NCBI RefSeq assembly: GCF_003569745.1
Contig: NZ_AP018498.1
Coordinates: 3,263,001 to 3,327,000 of the forward strand
Length of the DNA: 64,000 bases
Reading direction: 5' to 3'
Origin: Altererythrobacter sp. B11
GTDB taxonomy: Bacteria > Pseudomonadota > Alphaproteobacteria > Sphingomonadales > Sphingomonadaceae
In this document: in pieces, positions 1 to 8,033 of the stretch
Layout: every line of letters starts with the position of its first letter
Numbering within the stretch: position 1 is the first letter of the stretch
Translations under genes and position numbers: made by a program
The notes under the pieces: generated by a model
Databases searched by the model: none
Told to the model about the DNA's origin: nothing
Seen by the model: only the letters and a program-made list of their open reading frames with translations

Positions 1-2
1 CC

Positions 3-1040
3 GAAGACCGACCGGCAATGCTGCAGGCGCTCGCCGCGCTGGAAGCGGAATCGGCCGTAGAAGCGGAAGAAGACGTCTTCCACCTCCATTTCTCGCTGGG
101 CAAGGCTTTCGAGGATGCGGGAGACTATGCCGCGTCCTTCCGCCATTACGAACAGGGCAATCGCCTGCGCCGGTCCATGGTGCTGCACGACGCCGCGGCC
201 TTCTCCGCCGAAGTCGCCGCCACCGCGCAGACCTTCACGGCGCCCTTCATCGCGGCGATGGGAGACGGGGGCTGCCCGGCCCGCGATCCCGTCTTCATCC
301 TCGGCCTCCCCCGTTCCGGCTCCACGCTGGTGGAGCAGATCCTCGACAGCCACAGCCAGATCGAGGGGACGATGGAACTGCCGGAGATGATGATCATCGC
401 CAGCCGGCTGCAATCGCGCGTGGACGAAGGCGAATTTCCCGATTTCCGCGCGATGGTCGCGGCGCTCACCCCGGCCGACCGGCTGCGATTGGGAGAGGAA
501 TATCTGGACCGCACGCGCATCCACCGCCGGACCGACAAGCCGCGCTTCATCGACAAGATGCCGAACAACTGGCAGCACGTCGGCCTGATCCGCCTGATCC
601 TGCCGAATGCCGCCATCGTGGACACGCGGCGGCACCCCATGTCCTGCTGCTTTTCCGGCTGGAAGCAGCATTTCGCGCGCGGCCAGACCTTCTCCTACGA
701 TCTGGCTGACATCGGCCGCTATTACCGCGACTACGTGTCGCTAATGGCGGCCTATGACGCAGCGGCGCCGGGCGCCGTCCATCGCGTGCACTATGAAGCG
801 ATGGTGGCCGATACGGAGGCCGAAGTCCGCCGCCTGCTGGCCTATCTGGGGTTGGAGTTCGAGCCTGCCTGCCTGGAGTTCTACAAGAACGATCGGGCCG
901 TGCGCACGGCAAGTTCGGAGCAGGTGCGCCAGCCGATCTTCCGCGACGGCGTGGAGCAGTGGAAGAACTACGAGGCTTGGCTGGGGTCGCTGAAAGACGC
1001 GCTCGGCCCGGATCTCACAAACGCAGGCTTGCCCACCTAA
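3..1040 (+). CDS. TPR-linked sulfotransferase family protein (5' partial)
   Basis: The frame is open from the first bases of the window, so the N-terminus is missing; the ATG at 18 is probably internal. What remains begins with the end of a TPR-like helical region (GKAFEDAGDYAASFRHYEQGN), followed by a sulfotransferase domain. The PAPS-binding loop reads LGLPRSGSTLVEQIL, and further family blocks are FIDKMPNNW and DTRRHPMSCCFSGWK. The family transfers sulfate from PAPS to an alcohol or tyrosine acceptor; the acceptor here is unknown. Its architecture matches the complete protein at 6405-7967. It converges on the minus-strand gene at 1117, with an inverted repeat between them. Confidence 0.85.
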   Translation, partial: EDRPAMLQALAALEAESAVEAEEDVFHLHFSLGKAFEDAGDYAASFRHYEQGNRLRRSMVLHDAAAFSAEVAATAQTFTAPFIAAMGDGGCPARDPVFILGLPRSGSTLVEQILDSHSQIEGTMELPEMMIIASRLQSRVDEGEFPDFRAMVAALTPADRLRLGEEYLDRTRIHRRTDKPRFIDKMPNNWQHVGLIRLILPNAAIVDTRRHPMSCCFSGWKQHFARGQTFSYDLADIGRYYRDYVSLMAAYDAAAPGAVHRVHYEAMVADTEAEVRRLLAYLGLEFEPACLEFYKNDRAVRTASSEQVRQPIFRDGVEQWKNYEAWLGSLKDALGPDLTNAGLPT

Positions 1041-1049
1041 GCAAGAGAA

Positions 1050-1110
1050 GCGGCACGCGCGAAAGCGGCACGCTCACCCGGCCTGAGGGCGGCCGAAGTG
1101 CGCGTGCCGC
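1050..1110. terminator. Inverted repeat between convergent genes
   Basis: GCGGCACGCGC at 1050-1060 is perfectly complementary to GCGCGTGCCGC at 1100-1110 (11 bp arms, about 39 nt loop). It lies between two convergent genes and could act as a bidirectional transcription stop, but no T-run follows on either strand, so this is tentative. Confidence 0.35.
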
Positions 1111-1116
1111 AGCTCG

Positions 1117-1815
1117 CTATGCGGCGCCTTGCAGCCGCTTGCGGAAGCGCGACCGGACCAACCGATCTTCGAGAATACGTCCGACGAGATAGAGGAAGGC
1201 GAAGATCCCCGCAAAGACATAGGCGGAGGTGGGCGAGCGGCCGCGCTCCTTCTCCTTGCCGTCCTTCTTGTCCTTCTTCGGCGCTTCGGGAGCCGGCGCG
1301 CCGAGGAACTTGTCGATCGGGTTCAGCGGGATCTTGGCATATTTCTCCGCCGGATCTTCCTCGTCCTTCTTGTTCTTCTGGGACTTCTCGGACGCTTCGG
1401 CGGAAGCCGCTTCATACTCGCCCACGATCACGGTGAACCGGGCGACGGCCAGGAACAGCAGCGGCGCAAGAAAGCAATACAGCAGCGCACGGCTGACAAG
1501 GTGATAGCGCAGCACCGGCCCCGTGGGGCCCTGCTCCACCTTCAGCAGGCCGTCGTCGAAGATCGACATTTTGTCCTGCGGCGCCTGCGCCTCCTTGTGG
1601 AACACCAGCGCGTCGTCCTGCCGCTCCGCCGTGGTCCCCCGTTCCTGAAAGAACGGATCGAGCCGGTCAAACGCCTCATCGGCGGTGAGACCCGGCGCGA
1701 GGGGCAGGCTGCCCCTGACATGCCAGATCCAGTCGACCCACCGCATATTCGGAAGGCCCTTGCCGCTTCCGGGAGTGCTGCGCATTTCCTGCGCGGGTGA
1801 AGCAGCGCCGGTCAT
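1117..1815 (-). CDS. Small membrane protein with charged linker
   Basis: Not a family I recognise. The start was chosen as the ATG at 1815, which overlaps the stop of the upstream sterol desaturase as ATGA and gives 232 aa. The N-terminal half looks soluble (residues about 20-100). It is followed by a hydrophobic segment (ALLYCFLAPLLFLAVARF), a very Lys/Glu-rich low-complexity stretch of about 60 residues (ASEKSQKNKKDEEDPAEKYA and KKDKKDGKEKERG), a second membrane segment (SAYVFAGIFAFLYLVGRI) and a basic tail. The tight overlap suggests translational coupling with the desaturase and a membrane role alongside it. Confidence 0.65.
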   Translation of the reverse strand: MTGAASPAQEMRSTPGSGKGLPNMRWVDWIWHVRGSLPLAPGLTADEAFDRLDPFFQERGTTAERQDDALVFHKEAQAPQDKMSIFDDGLLKVEQGPTGPVLRYHLVSRALLYCFLAPLLFLAVARFTVIVGEYEAASAEASEKSQKNKKDEEDPAEKYAKIPLNPIDKFLGAPAPEAPKKDKKDGKEKERGRSPTSAYVFAGIFAFLYLVGRILEDRLVRSRFRKRLQGAA

Positions 1816-2822
1816 TCGGCCGGCACCGCAGTGGGAAGCGCCGCCGCGGCGTTGCGTGCCCGCAGCTTGCGCAGGCGGCGCTTGGTCGTCTTCCACCCCT
1901 CACGGAACGGGTAAACCATGGTTTCCCCTACAGACATGCGGCGGCCGCCTTCCATGCCCAGCAGTTCCGCCTCGCCATCCACGCAGGTGCCGAAGAAGCG
2001 GTCGATGATGATCCAGGTGCCGGAATAGTTGCTGCGGCTGGCTTCGAAATCCTGCGAATGGTGGACGCTGTGGTGCTCGGTCGTGTTGAACACGAAGCGC
2101 CACCAGCGCGGCGTGTTGAAGCGGACGTTGATGTGCTGGTAGCTACCCACGGCGAGGCCCAGCGTTCCGGCCAGCAGCGCGGCGCGCGGCAGGAAGTCGA
2201 AGAAGCCGCCCACGCCCAGCCCGATCAGGAACAGCTCTACGGGATTGCCCACGGCGCCTTTGTTGATGTTCAGCTGAGTGATGTAGTGATGCGGCGCATG
2301 GGTCAGCCAGAGCGGATACCAGTTATGCATGCCGCGGTGCATCCAGTACTGGCCGAAGTCGAAGATGAAGGAGATCAGGAACGCCTGCAGCAGCAGCGGC
2401 AAGGCAAGGAACCAGCTGAACTTGTCCCATGCGAAGGAGGACTGGATCGCCTCCACCATGACCCCGTCGCCGATATAGCTATCGACCATGCGCAGCAGGG
2501 TATACCCCAAGCCGACATAGAACAGGTCGGTGCAGAGTTCCTTCCAGGTGAGCCGCCAGCTGTCATGCCGCGGGTTCACCCATTCCAGCACCAGCAGGAA
2601 CGCGCGGAAGGCGATCCCGATGCCAATGGCAGTCGAGGCCTTGGCGATGGAATTCGGCGCGTAGTACCAGAAGGCCACCAGCGCGAACAACACGGTGGGC
2701 TGGAACCAGGTGAAGATGAACTGCTTCACCGGCCCGCCCTGCACCCGCGGAATGTTCTCCCAGCCCACGGTAACCGGCGCATCCGCCCCGATCACTCTCT
2801 TGCCTACTCGAACTCCATTCAT
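1812..2822 (-). CDS. Sterol desaturase / fatty acid hydroxylase family protein
   Basis: 336-aa integral membrane di-iron enzyme family. The eight-histidine signature is visible as HRGMH, HAPHH and HHSVHH, in the order and spacing of the fatty acid hydroxylase superfamily, with several hydrophobic segments before it. Such enzymes use two irons and O2 to hydroxylate or desaturate a lipid in the cytoplasmic membrane; the substrate cannot be read from sequence (carotenoid, hopanoid, ether lipid and fatty acid are all known). A paralogue lies at 3329-4240, with a CDGSH iron-sulfur protein gene between them. A 20-bp inverted repeat sits just upstream (2881-2900). Confidence 0.9.
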   Translation of the reverse strand: MNGVRVGKRVIGADAPVTVGWENIPRVQGGPVKQFIFTWFQPTVLFALVAFWYYAPNSIAKASTAIGIGIAFRAFLLVLEWVNPRHDSWRLTWKELCTDLFYVGLGYTLLRMVDSYIGDGVMVEAIQSSFAWDKFSWFLALPLLLQAFLISFIFDFGQYWMHRGMHNWYPLWLTHAPHHYITQLNINKGAVGNPVELFLIGLGVGGFFDFLPRAALLAGTLGLAVGSYQHINVRFNTPRWWRFVFNTTEHHSVHHSQDFEASRSNYSGTWIIIDRFFGTCVDGEAELLGMEGGRRMSVGETMVYPFREGWKTTKRRLRKLRARNAAAALPTAVPAE

Positions 2823-2880
2823 CGCTTTTCCCCGCGTACCCGTGTTTGATTCAAAGGTGCCGGAAAGCCTGCGGAAACGG

Positions 2881-2900
2881 CATACGTCATTGGACGTATG
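2881..2900. promoter_or_regulatory. Inverted repeat CATACGT-N6-ACGTATG, candidate operator
   Basis: A perfect 7-bp inverted repeat with a 6-nt spacer lies 58 bp upstream of the sterol desaturase start and just past the end of the CDGSH gene. The same half-site occurs upstream of the CDGSH gene at 3163-3174 (CATACGTATTTG). The size and symmetry fit a TetR-type operator. No TetR gene is present in the window, so the cognate protein is unknown. Confidence 0.5.
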
Positions 2901-2918
2901 AATTCCGCTGCACCGGCA

Positions 2919-3143
2919 TCACCCCTCCAGCGCGACGGCTTCCTCAGCCGCTTCGAAGCCGATTTTCGTATGCTGGCCGTCGCAGAAGGGCTTGGTCGTG
3001 GATGCGCCGCAGCGGCACAGGAAGACGCGCTTCTTGCCTGACACATCATAGGCGTTCCCGGCGCCGTCGCGCAGTTCCAACTGACTCAGGTCACCACTCA
3101 CGACGTATGGTCCGTTCGGTTTGGCGACGATCTCAACAGCCAT
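2919..3143 (-). CDS. CDGSH iron-sulfur domain protein
   Basis: 74-aa protein of the CDGSH (mitoNEET-like) family. It has the C-x-C-x9-C-D-G-x-H cluster-binding motif: CRCGASTTKPFCDGQH, near residues 43-58. The three Cys and one His would bind a [2Fe-2S] cluster used in electron transfer or cluster handling. The start has a clear ribosome binding site (AGGAG, 6 nt from the ATG). It is encoded between two di-iron sterol-desaturase-like genes on the same strand, so it may supply electrons to them; that is inference from position. Confidence 0.9.
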   Translation of the reverse strand: MAVEIVAKPNGPYVVSGDLSQLELRDGAGNAYDVSGKKRVFLCRCGASTTKPFCDGQHTKIGFEAAEEAVALEG

Positions 3144-3162
3144 TTAACACTCCTGAATTTGG

Positions 3163-3174
3163 CATACGTATTTG
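3163..3174. promoter_or_regulatory. CATACGT half-site upstream of CDGSH gene
   Basis: CATACGTATTTG with an internal ATACGTAT palindrome, 20 bp upstream of the CDGSH start. It shares GGCATACGT plus a following ATT with the inverted repeat at 2881-2900, suggesting that both promoters are read by one regulator. Confidence 0.35.
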
Positions 3175-3328
3175 AACTTTATTGGGATTCGCGCGTCGGT
3201 AGTTTCCTCCGCGCGCCCTTCATCCGATCTAGATGCGCAGTGGGTCTGCCGGGTAGAGAAGGCATGGCTATGCCACCCATCGGTCTGGTCTATGCCCCCG
3301 GCTCTCGTCGTCCTCGCGGCGCTCGCAT

Positions 3329-4240
3329 TCACGCCGCGCGCGTCTGATCACTCGCCTCCACGCGGCCCTTTGCGCGGCGGGAACGATAGGCCCGGATCGC
3401 CGGCTCGAAGGGGAAGATGGTCTGCTCCCAAATCGACAGGCGCCGGCGATCCCCCTGCCCCACGATTGCGGCCTCGCCCTCGCGATAGGTGCCGAAGATG
3501 CGATCGAGCAGGATCAGCGAATTGCCGTAATTGCAGCGCGTAGAATCATAGTCAGTCGAATGGTGCAGGCTGTGGTGCCGAACCGTGGTGAAGAAGAAGG
3601 AGTACCACCGAGGCGGATCCGACCGGACATTGGCATGCGCGAAGACCGAGATGACCGCGAGCGTATTGAACCCGGCGAAAACGGCCGTCGTCTCCAGATC
3701 GAACAGCGCCACCACGCTGAGACTGATGAGGAAGAGCTCAATCGGGTTGCCGACGGCGCCCTTGGCCGCGTTCAGCTGCGTGATATGGTGATGCGGCGCA
3801 TGGGTCAGCCAGAGCGGCGTCCAGTTGTGCATGGCGCGGTGCATCCAGTACTGCCCGAACTCCACCAGGAAGACGACCAGCGCCACCTGAACAAGCCACG
3901 GCATCTGACGCGCCCATTCGGTGGTGATACCGAGCGAGGCCTTTGCCGCCATCAGCGGATCATCGGCCAGCACCTCGGTGCACCAGGAGATCAGGGTAGC
4001 GCTCAGCACCACGTAAAACAGGTCGGTGAAGAACTCCTGCCGGTTCATGCGCCAACCCGAATGGCGCTCGTGCACCAGTTCAAGCAGCAACACGATGACC
4101 ACGATCAGCGGCGAGGTGACCGCCAGCGTCCATGGATTATCAACCAGCACAGCAGGGCCCAGGCCCCAGAAGCATAGCACCGCCGTGATCATTGCAGGCG
4201 GAGCGAGATTGAAAATCCGGTCCTTCAGCGTCGGCTGCAT
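3329..4240 (-). CDS. Sterol desaturase / fatty acid hydroxylase family protein (second copy)
   Basis: 303 aa, clearly paralogous to the product of 1812-2822 (shared FGQYWMHRAMHNW-type block and THAPHHHITQLN). The histidine boxes HRAMH, HAPHH and HHSLHH are all intact, and four or so hydrophobic segments are present. Expected to be a membrane di-iron oxygenase acting on a lipid. A strong ribosome binding site (AAGGAG, 6 nt spacer) supports the ATG at 4240. The LysR gene lies 86 bp upstream on the same strand and is the obvious candidate regulator. Confidence 0.9.
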   Translation of the reverse strand: MQPTLKDRIFNLAPPAMITAVLCFWGLGPAVLVDNPWTLAVTSPLIVVIVLLLELVHERHSGWRMNRQEFFTDLFYVVLSATLISWCTEVLADDPLMAAKASLGITTEWARQMPWLVQVALVVFLVEFGQYWMHRAMHNWTPLWLTHAPHHHITQLNAAKGAVGNPIELFLISLSVVALFDLETTAVFAGFNTLAVISVFAHANVRSDPPRWYSFFFTTVRHHSLHHSTDYDSTRCNYGNSLILLDRIFGTYREGEAAIVGQGDRRRLSIWEQTIFPFEPAIRAYRSRRAKGRVEASDQTRAA

Positions 4241-4326
4241 GCACTACTCCTTTCCTTGACGCGATACTGCGCCGGAACAGGTCATAGATGCAGATGGAAA
4301 ATCCCGATGAAAGTCATAGGCCGCTT

Positions 4327-5265
4327 CTATGCCTTGCGCTGATACCGAACGCGGCGCAGCACTTCGTCCCAGAAAAGCTGGGTGGCGGTGTCCCGCGCCG
4401 GCTCAGCGCGAGCGAGAAGGAAGATGTCGCAGGCGGGCTCCACATCGGCATGCAGGAGCGGCCAGAGCCGGCCCCGGCGCACCTCCTCCTCGGCCGCGAG
4501 CACCGGAAGGAACCCGATGCCCACACCGTTCACGATCAGCCGCCGCGCTTCGTTGATGTCTTCGGCAAGGCCATTCACCTTGGAGCCCAGGCGATATCGC
4601 CGCCGCAAATGGGTGATGATCTCGATCTCGTCATCGCCGGTGAGGACAAAGCCCTCGTCGCCCAGTTCCTGCAGGCGGCTGACGCGATAGCCGAAATAGG
4701 GATTGCTGCGCGAGCAATAGAGCTGCTGTCGCTCCACGACCAAGGGTTCATACAGCAAGCTGCCGCGCACGCTGCTGTCATAACCCACGCCGATCTCCAC
4801 CTCGCCCTGCTCGATCGCGTCGAGCACCTGGCGCCAGGGCGAAACACGGATCTCTATGTGGATCGCAGGGTGGCGCCGGTGAAAGCTGGCGATGGCTTCG
4901 TCGAACTCGGGCGAAACGAGGCCGGAGATGATCTGGATGCGGACGATCCCCGCCACGCGCTTGGTCGCCTGCGCCACCTGGTGCGGCATCAGGCGCACCG
5001 ATTCCAGCATGTCCTCGCACAGCGCCAGCATGGCCTTGCCCGCCTCGGTCATCTCCACGCCGCTGGCGGAGCGGTGCAGCAAGGTGGTGCCGACATGATC
5101 CTCCAGCCGCTTTAGGGCGGCACTGATGCTCGGCTGCTGGCGATTGAGCTGGCGCGCGGCAGCACCAATCCCCCCGGCCCGCACGATCTCCACGAAGGTG
5201 CGCATCAGGTTCCAGTCCACGCGGCTCGCGAACTTCCGATCCGTCATGCGCGTGTCGTCAGCCAT
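4327..5265 (-). CDS. LysR-family transcriptional regulator
   Basis: 312 aa. The N-terminal winged helix-turn-helix (residues about 16-75) contains AARQLNRQQPSISAALKRLE, the typical LysR recognition region. The rest is the two-lobed substrate-binding fold (IQIISGLVSPEFDEAIASF, then GVGIGFLPVLAAEEEV). The ATG at 5265 is preceded by a purine-rich GAAGGGGAGA. It lies directly upstream of the second sterol desaturase on the same strand and divergent from the secreted-protein gene at 5406, so either may be its target. The effector is unknown. Confidence 0.9.
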   Translation of the reverse strand: MADDTRMTDRKFASRVDWNLMRTFVEIVRAGGIGAAARQLNRQQPSISAALKRLEDHVGTTLLHRSASGVEMTEAGKAMLALCEDMLESVRLMPHQVAQATKRVAGIVRIQIISGLVSPEFDEAIASFHRRHPAIHIEIRVSPWRQVLDAIEQGEVEIGVGYDSSVRGSLLYEPLVVERQQLYCSRSNPYFGYRVSRLQELGDEGFVLTGDDEIEIITHLRRRYRLGSKVNGLAEDINEARRLIVNGVGIGFLPVLAAEEEVRRGRLWPLLHADVEPACDIFLLARAEPARDTATQLFWDEVLRRVRYQRKA

Positions 5266-5405
5266 TCTCCCCTTCTCCCGTTCGCAAGATTGCTCCCTCT
5301 CTAGCAGAGGCCATAGATGAAATCGATGACGAGCCTAGATTTATCACCCCTACCCCTATGGCCTGCGCTGAGTCACACGTTCCGGTGGAACTGCGAGGGC
5401 TCATT

Positions 5406-5816
5406 ATGATCAAGCATGGCATCCACCACGCCCTGAATGCACGGCGCCGGTTCGCGCCGGGCCTGGCGCTGGCGGGCGCGGCAGCTCTCCTCGGCCTCGC
5501 TTCGCCCGCGGCGGCCGAGCCGCAGCCCAGCACAAGGCTGGTGCGCTGCGGGGAAGCAAGCTGCCTGCGGGTGACCGGCTATCGCGACGATGCGGCAGCG
5601 ACCGTGCGAATCAACGGCTACGCCGTATCCGCCGCAGGGGAGCGCCGGTGGGAAGTCGACCTGCCACTCGAAACAGTGCGCAACTGGTCGGCACCCCACG
5701 CCCGCTCCATCGAAGTTTCGCTGGGCGAAGCGGAAGCGGCGTCGCAAGTTGCTCTGCCGATTGGACTTCTTGGCGGCGTCACCGATCTCGCCGCTCTCGT
5801 GGTGAGCGCCAGCTAG
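5406..5816 (+). CDS. Small exported protein, unknown function
   Basis: 136 aa from the ATG at 5406; the frame is open further up to 5358, but the downstream ATG gives a normal signal peptide (hydrophobic ALAGAAALLGLASPAAA, cleavage near residue 36). The mature part has two cysteines (RCGEASCLRVTGY) that could form a disulfide, and it is otherwise unassigned. It precedes the UrcA-family gene on the same strand by 118 bp. Probably periplasmic; no domain recognised. Confidence 0.6.
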   Translation: MIKHGIHHALNARRRFAPGLALAGAAALLGLASPAAAEPQPSTRLVRCGEASCLRVTGYRDDAAATVRINGYAVSAAGERRWEVDLPLETVRNWSAPHARSIEVSLGEAEAASQVALPIGLLGGVTDLAALVVSAS

Positions 5817-5934
5817 GCGCCGCCCGCCGCCGGGCCGGCCAAAGCCCGTGACATCGTTGTGAACTCCTGCGCGTTGCGCTATGGAGTGGTTCAAACCGCC
5901 GAAGAGCGGACGAACCGCTTTGCAGGAGATGATG

Positions 5935-6267
5935 ATGATCAAGAATGGTCTTATTGCGATTGCTGGCTGCGCACTGGTTGCTTCCGTGCCCGCGGCCGCT
6001 GAAAACCCCTACGCCAAGGAAGAAGCCGTGCTGCACCTCAGCGGGCTCGACCTCACCACGGTAGAAGGTCAGCAGCGCCTGGCGATCCGCATGGACGAGG
6101 CAGCGCGCGCCGTGTGCGGCGATCGCCTGTCCAGCGTGCATCTGGAACTCGGCGCGAAGTCGCGCGAATGCCGCGCAGCCGTGCTGGCGGACATCCGCTC
6201 GCAGATCGAAAGCCGTGTCGCCCTGGCCGACAAGGCGCCGGCCACGCAGCTCGCCTACAACCGCTGA
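5935..6267 (+). CDS. UrcA family protein
   Basis: 110-aa exported protein. Three consecutive ATG codons occur at 5929-5937. AGGAG at 5924-5928 gives the best spacing (6 nt) to the third, so the start is set at 5935. A signal peptide (MIKNGLIAIAGCALVASVPAAA) is followed by the UrcA-type core, LSGLDLTTVEGQQRLAIRMD then ARAVCGD and ECRAAVLADI, with the two family cysteines. UrcA proteins are small periplasmic proteins of unknown function, common in sphingomonads and caulobacters. Confidence 0.8.
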   Translation: MIKNGLIAIAGCALVASVPAAAENPYAKEEAVLHLSGLDLTTVEGQQRLAIRMDEAARAVCGDRLSSVHLELGAKSRECRAAVLADIRSQIESRVALADKAPATQLAYNR

Positions 6268-6286
6268 GCTTCCGCCTCTGATTTGA

Positions 6287-6318
6287 AGGCCGCCTGCCCC
6301 CCGGGGTGGGCGGCTTTC
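6287..6318 (+). terminator. Rho-independent terminator after UrcA gene
   Basis: GC-rich hairpin: GCCGCC (6289-6294) pairs with GGCGGC (6309-6314), extended by CCC/GGG, followed by TTTC. It sits 20 bp after the UrcA stop codon. The T-run is short. Confidence 0.65.
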
Positions 6319-6404
6319 GACTGTCTGGCGCAACTGCCGATTGCCCGCCGGGCGCGTGCCGCTTAAGCTGGCCCCATGATTAGTCTTCCCATCCGGGCTG
6401 TCAC

Positions 6405-7967
6405 TTGACGTTGGAAGAACAGGCACGGGCAGCCCTGAAACGCGGCGATCTTCCCGCAGCTTCGGCCGCTGCAGAGGCGCTGATCGCGGCCCAGCCGGGC
6501 GAACCGGCTGGATATTTCCTGCTGGGGGTAGCGACGGCCGAAAGCGGCCAGGTGGCGCGCGCCGTGCCCCTTCTGGAAACAGCGGTGGAGCGGCAGCCTA
6601 CCGCCGAAGCCCTCGCCCAGCTCGCCAAGCTGCTGATCTTGCTGCGGCGGGATGGCGATGCCGCCCGCGCTGCCCAGCACGCGCTCGACCTTGCGCCGGA
6701 CGATTCGCTGACGCTCGACACCATCGGTTGCGTCCTTGCACGTCTCGGCCGGCACGAACAGTCGATCGCCCCCTTCGCCGCCGCCGTCAGCGCCAGCCCC
6801 GAGAGGCTGGATTACCGGTACAATCTGGCGGCAGCGCATGGCTTTACGGGACAGGTGGAGCAGGCACGAGCGCACTACGAAGCCATTCTCGCGCGGGATC
6901 CCGGCGACGCCCGGGTGCATTACGCGCTCTCGATCCTCTCCCGGCAAACGGCAGACAGCCATCACGTGCCGCGCCTGCAGGCGGCACTCACCAGGGCTGA
7001 AAGGCCGGAAGACGCGCTGCGCATCCGCTACGCATTAGCGAAGGAGCTGGAAGACATCGGGCAGCCGGCGGAAGCCTTTGCCCATCTCTCCGCAGCCAAC
7101 GCCGAGCAAAAACGCAGGCTTGCTTACGACTTCGCGCAGGACGCCCTCATCTTCGACGAGATCGAGGCGGTGTTCGGCGGCGGGGCGGCGGTGCACGGCC
7201 CCGGCCATGCCGATGAAACGGCCATCTTCATCGTCGGCATGCCGCGCACGGGCACGACGCTGGTGGACCGCATCCTCTCCTCCCACCCGGACGTGCAGTC
7301 GGCGGGAGAGCTGCAGGCGATGCCCCTGGCGGTGAAACGGCTTGCCCGCACCCCTTCCCGAAAGATTATCGATCCGGAGACCGTGAGGGCGAGCAGTGCC
7401 CTGCCCGCCGCCGCCATCGGTGAAGCCTACCTTTCGCAAGCCGCCCATCATAGCAGCGGCGCAGCACCGAGGTTCATCGACAAGCTGCCGGCGAATTTCC
7501 TCTACATCGGCCATATCGCGCGGTCGCTGCCCGGTGCCCCCATCGTCTGCCTGCGCCGCAACCCGATGGATACGGTGTGGAGCAACTACAAGAATCTCTT
7601 CGCCAGCCAGTCTGCCTATTACGCCTATTCCTATGACCTCATGGACACGGCGCGCTATTACGCCCGCTTCGACCGGCTGATGCGCTTCTGGGAGCAGCTG
7701 TTCCCCGGGCGCGTGCTGCAATTGTCCTATGAGAATCTGGTGGCCGATCAGGAGGGGCAAACGCGACGCCTGCTGAATCATTGCGGCCTGGAATGGGATG
7801 CGGCCTGCCTGTCGTTTCACGAGAACCGGGCGGCCGTAGCGACGCCGAGTGCAGCACAGGTGCGGCGCCCGCTCAATGCCGATGCAGTGGGCCGCTGGCG
7901 CCGGTATGAAGAGCAACTGCAGCCGGCAGCCGAATGGCTCGCCGCGCAGCGCATCGCGGTGGATTAG
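6405..7967 (+). CDS. TPR-repeat sulfotransferase family protein
   Basis: 520 aa. The start is TTG at 6405; an in-frame TAG at 6381 and the lack of ATG leave no better choice nearby. Residues 1-260 are tandem TPR units (for example PAGYFLLGVATAESGQVARA and VHYALSILSRQT). Residues about 270-515 form a sulfotransferase domain with PAPS loop VGMPRTGTTLVDRILSSHP, then FIDKLPANFLYIGHI and CLRRNPMDTVWSNYKNLF. The family sulfates tyrosine, sugar or lipid acceptors; the target is unknown. It has the same architecture as the partial gene at the left edge, but the two are not tandem duplicates. Confidence 0.88.
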   Translation: MTLEEQARAALKRGDLPAASAAAEALIAAQPGEPAGYFLLGVATAESGQVARAVPLLETAVERQPTAEALAQLAKLLILLRRDGDAARAAQHALDLAPDDSLTLDTIGCVLARLGRHEQSIAPFAAAVSASPERLDYRYNLAAAHGFTGQVEQARAHYEAILARDPGDARVHYALSILSRQTADSHHVPRLQAALTRAERPEDALRIRYALAKELEDIGQPAEAFAHLSAANAEQKRRLAYDFAQDALIFDEIEAVFGGGAAVHGPGHADETAIFIVGMPRTGTTLVDRILSSHPDVQSAGELQAMPLAVKRLARTPSRKIIDPETVRASSALPAAAIGEAYLSQAAHHSSGAAPRFIDKLPANFLYIGHIARSLPGAPIVCLRRNPMDTVWSNYKNLFASQSAYYAYSYDLMDTARYYARFDRLMRFWEQLFPGRVLQLSYENLVADQEGQTRRLLNHCGLEWDAACLSFHENRAAVATPSAAQVRRPLNADAVGRWRRYEEQLQPAAEWLAAQRIAVD

Positions 7968-7984
7968 CCGCCGCGTCGGCAACG

Positions 7985-8017
7985 AAAAAGGGGCGCCGCC
8001 GCATCCGGCAGCGCCCC
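7985..8017 (-). terminator. Terminator of the TonB receptor gene
   Basis: Read on the minus strand, a GGGGCGC / GCGCCCC stem (8011-8017 with 7990-7996) is followed by TTTTT (7989-7985). It lies 17 bp past the receptor stop codon and also between convergent genes, so it may stop both transcripts. Confidence 0.8.
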
Positions 8018-8033
8018 TTCCCATGCTACACGA

